NCBI GenBank assembly: GCA_029339195.1
Contig: JAPTJF010000317.1
Location: forward strand, 1 to 64,000
Direction: 5' to 3'
Source: Micractinium sp. NFX-FRZ
Lineage: Eukaryota > Chlorophyta > Trebouxiophyceae > Chlorellales > Chlorellaceae
Length of the DNA: 64,000 bases
This document shows, piece by piece, positions 1-11,002 of the stretch. Made by a program: the position numbers and the translations under genes. The notes under the pieces are model-generated. The model was given only the letters and a program-made list of their open reading frames with translations. It was not told the origin of the DNA and did not search any database. How positions within the stretch are numbered: position 1 is the first letter of the stretch; every line of letters starts with the position of its first letter.

Positions 1-791
1 GTGGGACCGGGCGGGCAGAGGGCAGGGCTAGGCAGGGTGCCCTGGGCAGGCGGCGGATGCGGAGAGGCTCTGTGCGGGTAGCGGTGGAGGGGTCGCCCTC
101 CGGGCGGGGCACCACACGGGGTGCGCAAACAAGGTCCCTCACCCCTGCCCACCTGAGGCGCCAGAGTATGCACCCGCTGCCAGCCGCTGCACCCTCCCTC
201 TGCTGCTGGGCCTGCAATTGCCAGCCAGGTGCATGGGGAAGCAGTACACTGGGCGGCGCAAACATGGGGACCAGCAGCGTACAGGCAGCAGGGTGGGGCA
301 GATGGGCGCTGACAGCCACCACAAAACCCGGTTGTTGCTTTCATCTCATTGGGGGCATCGGGGAGAGCAGGGGCAGGTGGGGCCGCAAGGGCGGGCGGGG
401 TTGGTGGGGCAGAAGGAGGGGTGGGGGGTGGGGGGGCACGGGACATGTCGCAAAGCTGCCAACTTGCATGCGGCAGTTTGAACGCGGCCAGGGCAGAGGG
501 GAGATGTGGGGCAAACAGAAGGGGTGTGCTCCAGGCAGCCGCCGCAACTCCCCGCCGGCCTGCTCTTGCCCCGCGCACGCAGCAGGCCGACGCGTGGGCG
601 GGGAGGAGGGCAGATGTAGCAGCTTTTAGCGCAGGCACATGCAATGCATCAGGCGGCCATGCGAGGTCGGCTGCAGCCCAGCAACGAACTTCTGTGCCCC
701 GCCAGCGGCTCTGTGCCCTGCCATGACGCCTGCAGCGCTGCAGTATGAGGGGCAGGGCATCAGAGTCACTGCCCCTCTGCCCCTGCCTCAC
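1..791. other. Left edge, no gene recognised
   Basis: Open frames exist on both strands, but none has recognisable motifs or a convincing exon series. The stretch is G-rich on the plus strand around 360-440. It could hold the continuation of the minus-strand coding-like segment that begins just to its right, but nothing seen here supports that. Confidence 0.4.
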
Positions 792-1250
792 CTATGTACA
801 CCATCTCCGCCAGCGGCAGGTCACGCTACACCACGCAAATGGCTAGAGCAGCCTTGAGCTCCAGATCCTCGATGTCCTGCACAGCAGATTGAACATGACA
901 GTCAATTGGGACCTCATTGGCGGCAATGCTTACTGCATGACTGGTGCCAAAAAAGAGCCTTGGTGCTGCAAGCGAGGCGTCTGCCTGACAGTGCCAGCAC
1001 GCCCCTCTCCACACCCCTCCACGCCCGCACCCCACATAAGGACATGTGAGCGCAGCCCCGCACCTTTTGTTGGGCGCCGGCTGCGTGAGCTGTGCAAGCA
1101 CATTGCACACTGCGCTGACAGCCTTGAACTGTGCCTTGCCCATGCCGCCCGCCTCCATTGCCGCCGGCAGCATGCCTGTGATGGACATGTCCTTGCTCTC
1201 GGCGGCCATGGCGCGGGCAACCGCCACATCAGCGCCCCCGGCTTTGCCCT
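792..1250 (-). pseudogene. Coding-like fragments with in-frame TAG, unidentified
   Basis: Two minus-strand stretches read like real protein. One (about 1250-1073) contains AESKDMSITGMLPAA and ends at a plausible donor after PAPNK. The other (about 930-792) contains EVPIDCHVQSAVQDIEDLEL and continues through a TAG at 828-826 into RDLPLAEMVYI before a good GTGAGG donor. I could not join the two in phase with ordinary splice sites. The TAG interrupts text that stays coding-like on both sides. I do not recognise the family. It is either a decayed gene, a gene with a sequence error, or a misread intron. Confidence 0.25.
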
Positions 1251-2047
1251 TGGCTGCGCCAAATGGAAGAAAGGAAGGGAGGGCAGCTCAGCGCCTGCTG
1301 CAGCCAAACAGCATATGCGCAGCTGCAAGCCTGCCCTGGGTGTAAAGGGTGTTCTGAGGGGTGGGGGACAAATGAGAGTGAGGGGTGTGTTGTTATGTGG
1401 GCTGGCTGCATCCACTGCCAGCACTGCCTCTCTGCAGCGGCCCGCACCTACGCCCGCACCGCCCTGCACCCCTCACCCTGGTGGGACTTCAGCATGCGCG
1501 CCGGGTGCCGTGCGCTGAGGCGGCGACCTTCTGCACGAGAGAGAGAGAGCAGCAGGGAGTTGTGTAAGGCCTTAACACGGGTGCGGGGCCCCGACCTGTG
1601 GGTGAGGGGGGCAGCGAGTGCCTGGAGCAAGCTAGGTAGAGTGGGCTCAGTGCCTGTTTGTCGCATGCACAATCACCGCATGTGCCTCTCACCTCTGCCC
1701 CGTCTCCCTCCGGCCGCGCTCCCTCCTCTTTTACTTCACCCGCTTCTCCTTCTTGCTTGTGCCCAACCTCACCGCTCCCTCTCCTACAATGCCGGCCCTA
1801 CTTGCAATGACCTCGCCCCCCAACATCCCAAGTGGACCCGCTTGCTTTCCGACCCACCTGGGCCGTGCACCACTGGTGCGCGTCGGCTGGATGGCTCAGC
1901 TTGAAGCCGGGGTGCGGCAGCACAGACTTGCCGCGCTCCTCATGTAGTCCTTTATGCGTGGGCAGGGCCACAAAGACAGGTAGATCAGTTAGATACAATC
2001 TTGGGCTGAACGGCACACCAGCGGGGGACATGCCCTGAATGCAGCAG

Positions 2048-2102
<55 letters not shown>

Positions 2103-2246
2103 TCGTGCCCTGGCACTGGCACTGGCCAGAGGGCTGCAGCGGCAAGAGCGACCCGCGAGCCAGCAGCGTCACAGGTGCCTCAACGCGTACACACTTGGGC
2201 CTTACCCTGTGCCACGATGCGAGGCACACCCGCTTGCCTGCATCCA
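1251..2246. other. Gene-poor stretch with (CAG)n tract
   Basis: No supported gene. It contains a run of CAG triplets at about 2041-2100. The run is open in several frames (poly-Gln, poly-Ala or poly-Cys depending on frame) and so produces long but meaningless ORFs. Confidence 0.5.
2041..2100. repeat. CAG triplet microsatellite
   Basis: Nearly pure CAG run seen directly in the sequence. Similar CAG/CTG tracts recur at 3150-3198, 35940-36170, 39115-39142, 52640-52715 and 61490-61515, some of them inside exons. Confidence 0.9.
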
Positions 2247-2746
2247 TCAGTCGTCGTCGCTCCCCCCGCCGTCTTGCTGCCCGCCTGCGCCCTCCTCGCT
2301 GCCCAAATCTATGTCATCTTCGTCTTCTTCTTCCCAGGTACCTTTAAAAAACGCAGAGAAGCAGGCACAGGGGTGTGTTGGAGGCTCGGCCAGCAGCCGA
2401 AGCAGGCACACGGCGGCGTGGAACGCCCCAGGCGGCAGCGAATACACATCGCACCCAGCACCCAAGCCAGCAGCAAAAGCCACTGCACGTGCTCCCAGGC
2501 TCACACTAACTTAGCTTGAAGCGACCCCTCACCTGCGCCCGCATCCGTGTCGTCCTCAGAGACGCCGCCAACACCCTCGGCCCCAGCGGCGGCGGCGGCG
2601 CCGCCGCCGCTGCCATGTGGAGGTAAGCCAACCGGCCCCTCGCCATCCGAGCCATCATCCTGCTGTTCTAGAGCCTCTCCCAACAGCTGCCCAACAGACA
2701 AGTTCAGGGCTGTGGCAAACTACAAGCAGCGGGTGCGGCCAGACAT
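2247..2746 (-). pseudogene. Small acidic protein gene, probably broken near its start
   Basis: An ATG at 2746 opens MSGRTRCL, then a TAG at 2722-2720, after which the same frame continues with ALNLSVGQLLGEALEQQ. That exon ends at 2533 with a good donor. It joins in phase to 2341-2247, which encodes an acidic tail (TWEEEDEDDIDLGSEEG) and a TGA. Acidic tails like this are common in nuclear chaperones and RNA-processing factors, but the sequence identifies no family. The TAG may be a real break, a base error, or part of a 3' splice site (cttgtag) if translation starts in an unseen upstream exon. The 5' end faces the plus-strand gene at 2904, so the two may share a promoter. Confidence 0.3.
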
Positions 2747-2903
2747 CTTTGGGTTAGGTGGGCACAAGCTAGTTAAATGAGCAGAAATCGCGAATGCCGG
2801 TTATAATCATAATAATGCGTTCGGCGCCTGCCAGAGTGGATAGCTGGGAACCCTAGCGCAAGCTCAAGCAACCTGCACAGCACTCTCACTTTGCGGCAAC
2901 ATC

Positions 2904-3149
2904 ATGGCGCAGGCGATGTCAGCGGTGCTTTCCTTGAGCCAGGGGCCAGGCCCCGCAGCGGCCCTAGTCAAGCAGCAATTGGCCAAATCGCCCGGGCTAG
3001 TGGGTTCAGCCTTCGCGCTGCTGTCTCCCGACAAACAGACAGCTCTGCTCCACGCTGCGGACAGCAGGCGGGGCCGGCCTTTGCGACCAGTTGCTGGATG
3101 CGGTGGTCGCAGCGGCGGAGGACGCGCACGCGGCGCCGGCCGCGCCGGC

Positions 3150-3194
<45 letters not shown>

Positions 3195-5396
3195 GCAGTC
3201 AGATGGCGGCGGCAAGGTACAGAAGGAGACCGGGCCACGTCTCAGCCCTGACGACAAGAAAGTCCTGAACGTGAGTGCCCGGCGGCGGCAGCGGCGTGCA
3301 GGATGTGGGTGCTTGCTTGCCGTGGGTGCTTGGGACACGTGGCATGGCGTCCTGATGTGCTGTCGCGCGCCCACCGCCAAGCTCGTGCAGGACGCCGTTT
3401 TCTGCAAGGTCATGCACCTTTTGATTGACCACGATGGCGTGAGGGTGGCCTCCATGCAAGGCGGGTTCGACGACATGCGCTTCTCCCTCACCAACCTGCT
3501 GCAGCGCGCCGGCACCAGCCTGGCCGACGTGGGCAGGTAGGTCGGACGCGTCAGACAGCCACAGGGCAGGGGTGCGGGTATTGCACTGACGGGTGCATGC
3601 CGCTCGGCATGATCGCAGCTGCCCAGCCACGGTCGCGACTCGGTGCTGTTAGCCAGTGTGCCTCATGCCCTCCAGCACCCATGCATGCACTTCCTTCCCC
3701 CGACCACTGTCTTCCTTGCCCGCAGTTCCATCAAGACCGGCTTCTTCGAGAACAACACAGACGTGACGCCCGCCGTGCTGAGCAGGTCAAGAGGTGAGGC
3801 GACACTGGGGGTGCTGCACGCCTCTCCTGCCTGCCCCCCTGCAAACGTTCCCATGCTGCCCGCCGCCTGCCACCAGACGCCCTCCTTCCACGGGCTTTGC
3901 TGTCCGCCCTGTTGCATGTCGAATTGGACGGGCAGTGCGCAACCCAGCGCGTCCGCAGGTCGTCTCAACCAGCCTTGCCAACTCGTCTTCCGCGTTGCTG
4001 GCTGCGTTTCTCCCTCCCGCCCGTACGCCCTCCCCCCTTGCAGGCAGTACGACACGCTTGCACGCACCTTCAAACTGCACGGCCGGGCGGGGACAGAGCT
4101 GAAGGCGAAGCCCTTCAGCGAGCGCCTGAAACAGCTGCAGACAGGTGGGTGCAGGGCACGGCAGCTGTTGGGCAGCCGTCCTGTGCTCGTGGGTGGCACA
4201 ACAAACGCGGCCGCCCTCCTTGCGCCACGTGCCTCCCGTCTCTCCTCCTTGACCTCTTTCACTCGCATTGAAGGTGCTCTGCTTGCCCAGCAGTGCCGTA
4301 GCCTTCCCTCGACGTTTCTCCTTGCCTCTCTCTTCCCTCCTCTGCAGTGGAGCAGCTGCGGCAGACGCTCGCACCAGCAGCAGCAGACGCATCGGCGGTG
4401 GCACGAACGGTGGCAGCACCCAGCATGCCTGCAGCGGCCAGCGGAGAGCCCACGCGGCCGGCTATGCCAGCAGCAGCAGCAGCACATGCCGCAGGCGCAC
4501 CCAGCGTGCCCACAGGGCCCAGCGGGGGGTCCACACCTGGGGCTCTGCCAGAAGCACCAGCATCAGAGGCTGGGGACGTGGGCACGGTTGAGGACGCAGC
4601 GGGCACCAACAAGCGCAAGCGGGGCCCAACCCTCGAGCAGGCTGCACTGAACAATGCAGCGCCGGCAACGGCAGCCGCAGCCAAGAAGGCAGCCGCCGAG
4701 AAGGCGGCTGCCGGCGAGGCGGCAGCCGCCGCCCCGGCGGCCCTGAGCACGCGCCGAGGCGACTTCTACGTCGGCGGCAAGCCGGCGCTTGGAGACAAAG
4801 GTGGGCAAAGCAAGCTGGGGGCGTTGTCTGGGCGGGACTAGCGCGGCCACCTGGAGTGCGCGAGTCAGCTTTGGCCCCCTGCACCCGATCAGCTGGCGCA
4901 GGCGCTGGCATGTGCACGACCAGAAGCATGGCTAGCAACTTACATGCTTTCCCCATTGGCTCCCTGCAGTCGACCTGTGCCTCCCGGGCACTGCATCCGA
5001 ACAGCCTGTGGAGGTGGCGACTGTGACCGTCGTCGGTGAGCAGTTGTTGATTTTTATTGGTAGTTGCTGAGGAAGCGGGCTGCACGCAGAGCAGACCACA
5101 TACCAGCGCGGAACAGCCAGGTTGCCGCCTCCATTGGTGGGCAGGTGGCAAGGCCAAGGCAGGCAAGGGGCGGGTGGTGCAGCCAGCAAGCTGAGCCGAT
5201 GGCGAGGCAGGCATCAGAGGCCCGAACTCTGCCCTGCTGCTGAGTGCTTGAGCAACTGCTTTCCTTTCTTCCTCCCTGGCCCACAGGCAATGTGCCCAAC
5301 TACAACACGCACACGGGCGCGGCAAAGGAGGGCGAGCTGGCGGTGCTCGTGCAGTGTCCCACCGCCTACAGCAGTGACGACCCTTTCGTGCTGTAG
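2904..5396 (+). CDS. Unidentified multi-exon protein, possibly disrupted
   Basis: The ATG at 2904 opens MAQAMSAVLSLSQG. About 170 bases on, coding similarity shifts frame without splice sites (LLDAVVAAAEDAHAAPAAPA followed by a Gln run), which suggests an indel. Later exons look sound: about 3382-3537 (AVFCKVMHLLIDHDGVRVAS), 3726-3785 (IKTGFFENNTDVTPAVLS), 4044-4145 (QYDTLARTFKLHGRAGTELK), 4348-4800 (Ala-rich with TNKRKRGP), 4970-5034 and 5285-5396. The last ends at TAG 5394-5396, yet the frame continues LPEELAPGAAQ up to a donor-like GTGAAG, so the TAG may be premature. The family is not recognised. The KRKR and Ala/Lys-rich segment could suit a nuclear protein, which is inference only. Confidence 0.35.
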
Positions 5397-7009
5397 CTGC
5401 CGGAGGAGCTGGCGCCTGGCGCTGCTCAGGTGAAGAGACAGCAACAGCTTTCTTTTGTGGGCTGGGGGGATGGGGGGTGGCCCTGTGGAGGCTTGCTTGC
5501 CAGCTCAGCTTGCGCAGATGTGCATCACGCACGGTGTTGTAGCCGCAGCACCGGCGGTACGAGCAGTCAGGCACGTGCCCTGGGCTGCCAGGCTCTGCTG
5601 TAGCCTGGCGTGCAGCTGCTCCTGGGTGGCAGGTGGCACACTCGCAAGTGTGCTTCCCATGCTGCACCTTTCTTCTTCATCACCTTGCCTGCCCTCCACC
5701 CCACCGCCTGCAGATTCAGAGGGCGGTGCTGAGGACGACCTGGTGGTGCTGGCAGCAGCAGCAGCGACCGCCACCACCAAGGTGCTCACACATGGCGGCT
5801 GCATCGACGAGGTGCGAGGGCAGGGCGGGGAGCAGTGGTGGCAGGGCAGCCCCCGCCATTGGCGGGGTGGCCAAGTGATGGGTTATGAGGAGTTTGTGGC
5901 TGGGCCTGCCTGGCGCCTGCGTTGTTTGCTGGGTGTTGGCGGCTGAGGGTGCCGCCAGCTGGCGTCGCCCACGTCCCCGCTGACCAAACATATGCATGCC
6001 TAAGCCGTTTGCCCACAGGTGATGCGGCAGCTCTCTCACACCTGCGCATGCATTAGCCACTCAGCACCCTCCCACCTTCCCCCTCTCTCTCCCCACTTGG
6101 CAGATCGACATCGACGGCCCCCAGGCTGGGCCTTGCTGGTCAACGGTGGCAGTGGCGATGGGCATGGACGGCCGGCCACCACCACCGCCAAGGCGCTGAA
6201 GCAGCGGAGTGAAATACATCCTGCCGGTCCTCAGCCTGGACTCAGCCGGGCCGTGCGCGCACAGTACTCGCTGATAGCCCTGCAGCCCTAAGTGCTGTCA
6301 CCTCAAGGCTGCGGCCGGCGCCCTGCCCTCGCAGCGCCCCAATCCACGTGGTGCGCCCCACGTTGCGGGGCGTCCCCATCCCTTCCTCCTCAAGTGGTCC
6401 TCCCCCCTCAATGTGCACACCACACCTGCGCACCACACCTGCCCCACTCCCCCCGCCTCTGCCAGCCCAGCACCTGGCTGGTGCCGCGGCGTCATCTCAA
6501 TGCCACAGCTGCCCCCACGTATTCCACGTACTGCCTGCTTTGCTCCACACCAAATGTGCCCATTCAACTTCCCATGTGCCAGCCCAGCGCCTTGGCTGCG
6601 GCGGCACCTCCAAATTGCCATGCACCGAACCCCTCTCACAGCCTCTTCTCTCGCACGTCTGCCTCCCCTGCCCTCGGCTACACGAGAAACTCGCTCAGTC
6701 TGCAACATGTTGTTTGTGGTGTCAACTGGGGCGCCATTCCTGAGTGCCAGGGGCCACAAACTGAGCCTGCTGCGGTGCCTGCTACGCTCTTCATCGGCTG
6801 CTGCAGATGACGACACAAACCCAACCAGCACTTACGGAAAGGTCATCTGTGGCTCCCCTGAACTGCAACCTCATTTCGCAGGCTTCCGCATTGAGCATTA
6901 CATGGCTGCCCTCGTGGGTGGTGGTGCTTCCGCCGGCCTGCTCACACCACCCCACCTGGCCCCCCGCCGCCGCCCTCAGCTGCGCCGCCATGCGTGCACC
7001 AGTGGGGGT
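5397..7009. other. No supported gene; possible remnants of the upstream gene
   Basis: Around 5713-5811 one frame reads SEGGAEDDLVVLAAAAATAT with an acceptor before it and a donor after it, as if exons of the preceding gene once continued here. I could not make the phase agree. The rest, to 7009, is pyrimidine-rich with no recognisable protein. Confidence 0.35.
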
Positions 7010-7451
7010 CCTCTAGCCCGCCCCTCAAAGTGCGCCGGTCCTTTCCCGAGCATCACATGGCATGTAGGCATGGCCTCAGAGGGCTGCCGCTCAAGCCCAG
7101 CCTCTCTGCACTTGCGCACACCCCCAATAGTACCACAAACTGGCGTGCATTGCCGCGGGCCCAACGGCTGGCCACACCGCGTGCACATGTGGCCGTGCCG
7201 GGTGCGGCACCGCACCGTTTGAACTTCAGGGGACCTGCCAGGAGTGTGCCGGTCAGGGCTGCAAGGGCGGGGTGGGCCCTGGGTGCCGCAGCTGTGGGGC
7301 AAACCACCCGGGGGGCTCCCATGTTTGCCACTCCACAAGTGCCCCAACCGGCAGCCTCACATGCGGAAGCAGGCCCCAACCCACAGGGCCTCTGCTTTTC
7401 TGAAAGAACAAGCTTCCCCCACGTTACTGAAGCGTGTGCCAGTGGCTCCAC
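7010..7451. repeat. 442-bp direct repeat, copy 1
   Basis: Matches 8386-8827 over the same length with no gaps. By eye about 13 differences fall in the first ~184 bases and only one in the last ~258. Several frames are open through both copies. One plus-strand frame is Cys-rich (TCQECAGQGCKGGVGPGCRS, then CG and a later HVCH), resembling a zinc-binding segment, but no longer protein can be built around it. No terminal inverted repeats or target-site duplications were seen at the edges. Confidence 0.9.
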
Positions 7452-8385
7452 CATGCCACACCCCACATCCGCTGCCCCACCACCTGCACAGACGCTCATG
7501 GGGAGACAATATGTGCCGGGCACAAGTGCAGGCGGAGCCCACCAGACATCCCGCCTGCCGCCCTGCCGCGCTCTGCTGCCGCACACGCCCCGCACTGCAC
7601 ACGGCACTAGCTTAACTGATTACCACCAACGTGACACTGTCATCAGGGCCTGCATCCCCCTTGCAGCTACCGGCTGGCTGGGGGCCTTGTCCCTCCAGCG
7701 GCAGCAGGGCCACAGTCGGTGGCAGGCAGGGTGGCACCGCTGCGCCGCTGGTCGATCGGTTCAGCTTCGCATCATTCGTAGACTGTTACAAAAGGCCGCT
7801 GCGCAGCGCGAACGCCGGGAATACTGGCCCCTGGACGCGAGCCTGTTCATCAAGTTTGCTCTGCCTGCAGCGCCGCAGCTTAGCTGGGGTAAACGAGGCA
7901 GGAATGTCGTAAGCAAGCCCAAGGCTGCGTCGCGCCGCCCTCCAAGCACCCCGTTGCGCCTCTCAAGCCCTCCCGCCAGCGCAGCATGCACAGCAGGGGC
8001 GGCCCTTCGCGCCGCTCCAGGATTATGCCCACATGCCCGCCCCCACGCACACCAAGGCTTGTTGTGGGCAATTTCAACTGCGGCAGCACTGCGCTGCATC
8101 ACGCACAAGCGCGGAGGTGGTGAATGTGAGCGGGAGGCCGGCGCACCGCCGCCGCCAAACCCTGCCAGGCTGGCGGCGGCCAGCTGCTGCAGCAGCCCCG
8201 TCAGTGATTCTGCAGCAGGAACCAGACTTTGCACAGGTGCCTGGCCATATCAGGAGCTGGAATCAGGGGGCAACGCGTCAATGATTGGCCCCTCTGTCAC
8301 CCACACCTCAAAATCAGTGACCCTTTTGTTGCCTCCACCCAACACCAGAAACAGCAGCTGGTGGCTCCGGAGGCGGCCAGGCGGA
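7452..8385. other. Spacer between direct repeat copies
   Basis: About 930 bases lie between the two copies. A single frame stays open from 6994 to 8598 through both copies and this spacer (534 codons), but its composition is Pro/Ala/Arg-rich without motifs. I treat it as a by-product of high GC content. Confidence 0.45.
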
Positions 8386-8827
8386 CCTCTAGCCCGCCCC
8401 TCAAAGTGCGCCAGCCCTTCCCCGAGCCTCACATGGCATGTAGGTATGGCCTCAGAGGGCTGCCGCTCACGCCCAGCCTCTCTGCACTCACGCACACCCC
8501 CAATAGCACCACACGCTGGCGTGCATTGCCGCCGGCCCAACGGCTGGCCACACCGCGTGCACATGTGGCCATGCCGGGTGCGGCACCGCACCGTTTGAAC
8601 TTCAGGGGACCTGCCAGGAGTGTGCCGGTCAGGGCTGCAAGGGCGGGGTGGGCCCTGGGTGCCGCAGCTGTGGGGCAAACCACCCGGGGGGCTCCCATGT
8701 TTGCCACTCCACAAGTGCCCCAACCGGCAGCCTCACATGCGGAAGCAGGCCCCAACCCACAGGGCCTCTGCTTTTCTGAAAAAACAAGCTTCCCCCACGT
8801 TACTGAAGCGTGTGCCAGTGGCTCCAC
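8386..8827. repeat. 442-bp direct repeat, copy 2
   Basis: Second copy, 1376 bases downstream of the first. It ends about 40 bases beyond the 3' end of the acetyltransferase gene on the opposite strand, so it may lie in that gene's 3' untranslated region. The near-identity of the right part against the diverged left part suggests patchy gene conversion or different ages of sequence. Confidence 0.9.
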
Positions 8828-8868
8828 AGCGGCACAACAGAGCCTGCCCCCCCGCCGCTGGGCCGCTT

Positions 8869-11002
8869 TTACGAAGGGCAACCAGCGGCCAGCGCCTGTC
8901 CCGCTGCCAACCGCGCCTCTGCCGCCGTCTCTGCCGCCTGCCCCTCTGCTGCGCCTGCATCCGCCTGCTGCCCAGCGGGGCGCAGCATGACCCAGCTGTG
9001 GAAGCCGCCCTGTGGGTGGACCGAGTCCGGGTGGGCGGCATCCAGCGGCTGGAATCCGTGGCGGGAGTAGAGGCGCAGGGCATACGCCTCCTGCACACTG
9101 AGGGGCCGGTGTAGGGTGGGGCGGGGGCGGGGAGCAGGTGAGTGAGCAGCCGAGTTTGGGTTGAGCACGGGGTGCATCTCTGCGCTGCCGACCTGGATGC
9201 TTTCGCCAGCTGCTGTTGCCGCCGGCAAAGCTCAGCCTTGCCGGTTGCCCCTCCCGTCCTGCATCACGAGCAGCAGGAATCCCCCAGGCAGCCGCCGCCC
9301 ATGACCCTGCCCACCCGCCTCGCCGACCTGAGTCATGAGCAGCAGCCCGCCGCCGTGCTCAGAGTCCCAGTGCTGCAGCAGTGCCGTCAAGATGCGACCG
9401 CCCAGGCCGCGCCCCTGTGGCAGAGTTGTGAAGGAGAGCAGGGCAGGATCAGCAAGGGGTGGATGGGACGAGGCGAGGGGGAGGATGAGGGGGAGGAGAA
9501 CAGAAGGAGGGAGGGAGGGAGGGAGGGTGCCTGCCTGGTGGACACTGCCTGCAGCCATTCCAGGCGGGCCAGCCAGCCACTGAGCAGGGCAACAGGGCTG
9601 CAAGCCGCAGGGCGGAGGCAGCGACGCCAAGCCCTTGCGAGGCGCTGGAACAATGGTGCGCGCTTCCTGCCACCACATGGGTGCCTCTGCTCGTGCTCCG
9701 CCCATGATCCCGAGATCCTGCGGCCCCTGCCCTGCATGGCCTGCTGCTGCCCCATGCATCCGCAGCAGCGTAGGGCCCAAACATCCAGCGGTGCATGCAA
9801 CGCAGAGACGGGCGCAGCTGAGCGGGTGTGCAGCCAGTGTCGAGAGCACACACAAAGCCTCACTGGCCCCTCACCTGCCAGTCTGGGTGGACGGCAATCA
9901 TGGACAGCTCCCCAGCCACGCTGAGCCCGCTGCCCAGCATGTTGACCAGCCCAGCATCCATGCTGAGCCCACGCTGCAGGCTGGCCCTGCCCCACCACAG
10001 CGGCCACAGCCCGATGCCTGCAGGGGAGGCGGGCGGACCGGCAGGCAGGGGGCATTTGGAGGCGGGCGGTTTGGCCCCTGTGTGCAGAGCAGTGCAGACA
10101 GCAGCTGCGCTGGCTGCCCTGCCCCTGCTCAGCAAGCCAGCTGCCGCCATGGTGGGACGGGTGTGCGCTCCCCAGCCCTCGCTCGGCACTGCCAGCATCA
10201 GCAGCCCCCTGCCCTCCCCAGGGCACCCACCGTTGCTTGAAAACTGTCACAAGCTCGCGGGTGCAGGCAGAAGTGGGCCACCTCCTCAAACACCATCCCG
10301 AGGGCACTACTTGCCCCGACACCCACCCCACCTGCCGCTTCTCAGATCTACCAGTCCGAGGCGTCCTTTACGGCAGCAAGAGCCTGGACAGCGCCACCCC
10401 ACTCTCCCCCGTCACCGCCAACCCACCGTTTCGAAGGTAGTCCCAGGTTCCGGGCTTGCGTGAGAAGGGGACCAACCCGCCCGCCGCCACAATCTGCCCC
10501 CCCAGGCAGCCCACCAGCAGGGTGCTGCCCTTCTGGAGAATCATGCGGGCGCGGCGCAGGAAGAGCCAGGGCAGGGCGCCCTCGGGGGCCGCCTGCGACG
10601 CGTCTCCTGCAGGGAGAGGCGGCTGGGGGGTGGGGTGGGTTGGAGACGTACCACAGTGGGCCAGCACAGAGGTGAGGGTGGCAGCAATCGTTACCACTGT
10701 GACAGGAGTGGGTCAGGTCGGCACAGAGCCTCTAACCCATGGTGGTGACAGCATGAGCAGGGTTGATTGGCTTGCCACCCACAGGGCGGGTGGGCACCCC
10801 CGCACCCTGCCCCCCACTCCTGGCTGCACCCACCTGTGAAGCACCACCTGTATGCCGGGTTGGCGGCAAAGGCCAGGCTGTAGAGGGCAGCCAGGGCAGG
10901 CAGGTCGGCAAAAGTGGCATGCCGCACCTCCACCTGCAGCTCATCTGCCAGCGGCCCTGCCGGGCTGGCCGCCAGCTGGCGCTCCCCTGCGCCGCCGCCC
11001 AT
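8869..11002 (-). CDS. GNAT-family N-acetyltransferase
   Basis: Six exons join in phase: 11002-10834, 10696-10652, 10606-10427, 10017-9875, 9414-9328 and 9090-8869, giving 281 aa. GNAT enzymes transfer an acetyl group from acetyl-CoA to an amine. The first exon carries the typical start (VEVRHATFADLPALAALYS). Residues about 158-175 read SVAGELSMIAVHPDWQ, followed across the intron by the acetyl-CoA loop GRGLGGRILTALL (residues 180-192). The final exon has the usual ALRLYSRHGFQPLD element. The substrate cannot be told from sequence. No clear targeting peptide is visible. The 9874-9415 intron contains a gagg repeat. It lies in tandem with the snRNP gene on the same strand. Confidence 0.85.

Noticed and set aside
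2050..2514. Poly-Ala/poly-Gln and poly-Cys ORFs over the CAG tract
   Set aside because: Triplet repeats are open in several frames; flanking sequence shows no coding character in these frames.
792..5431. Stop-codon reassignment of TAG in this genome
   Set aside because: Decarboxylase, kinase and snRNP genes end naturally at TAG, so TAG is a stop here; decay or error is simpler.
6994..8598. 534-codon open frame spanning both direct repeat copies
   Set aside because: Pro/Ala/Arg-rich with no motif; other frames over the same bases are also open, as expected at high GC, and both repeat copies are open in several frames.
10231..10306. Extra exon in the acetyltransferase gene
   Set aside because: Including it breaks the phase with the next exon, whereas joining 10427 directly to 10017 keeps the frame and gives a natural GNAT sequence.
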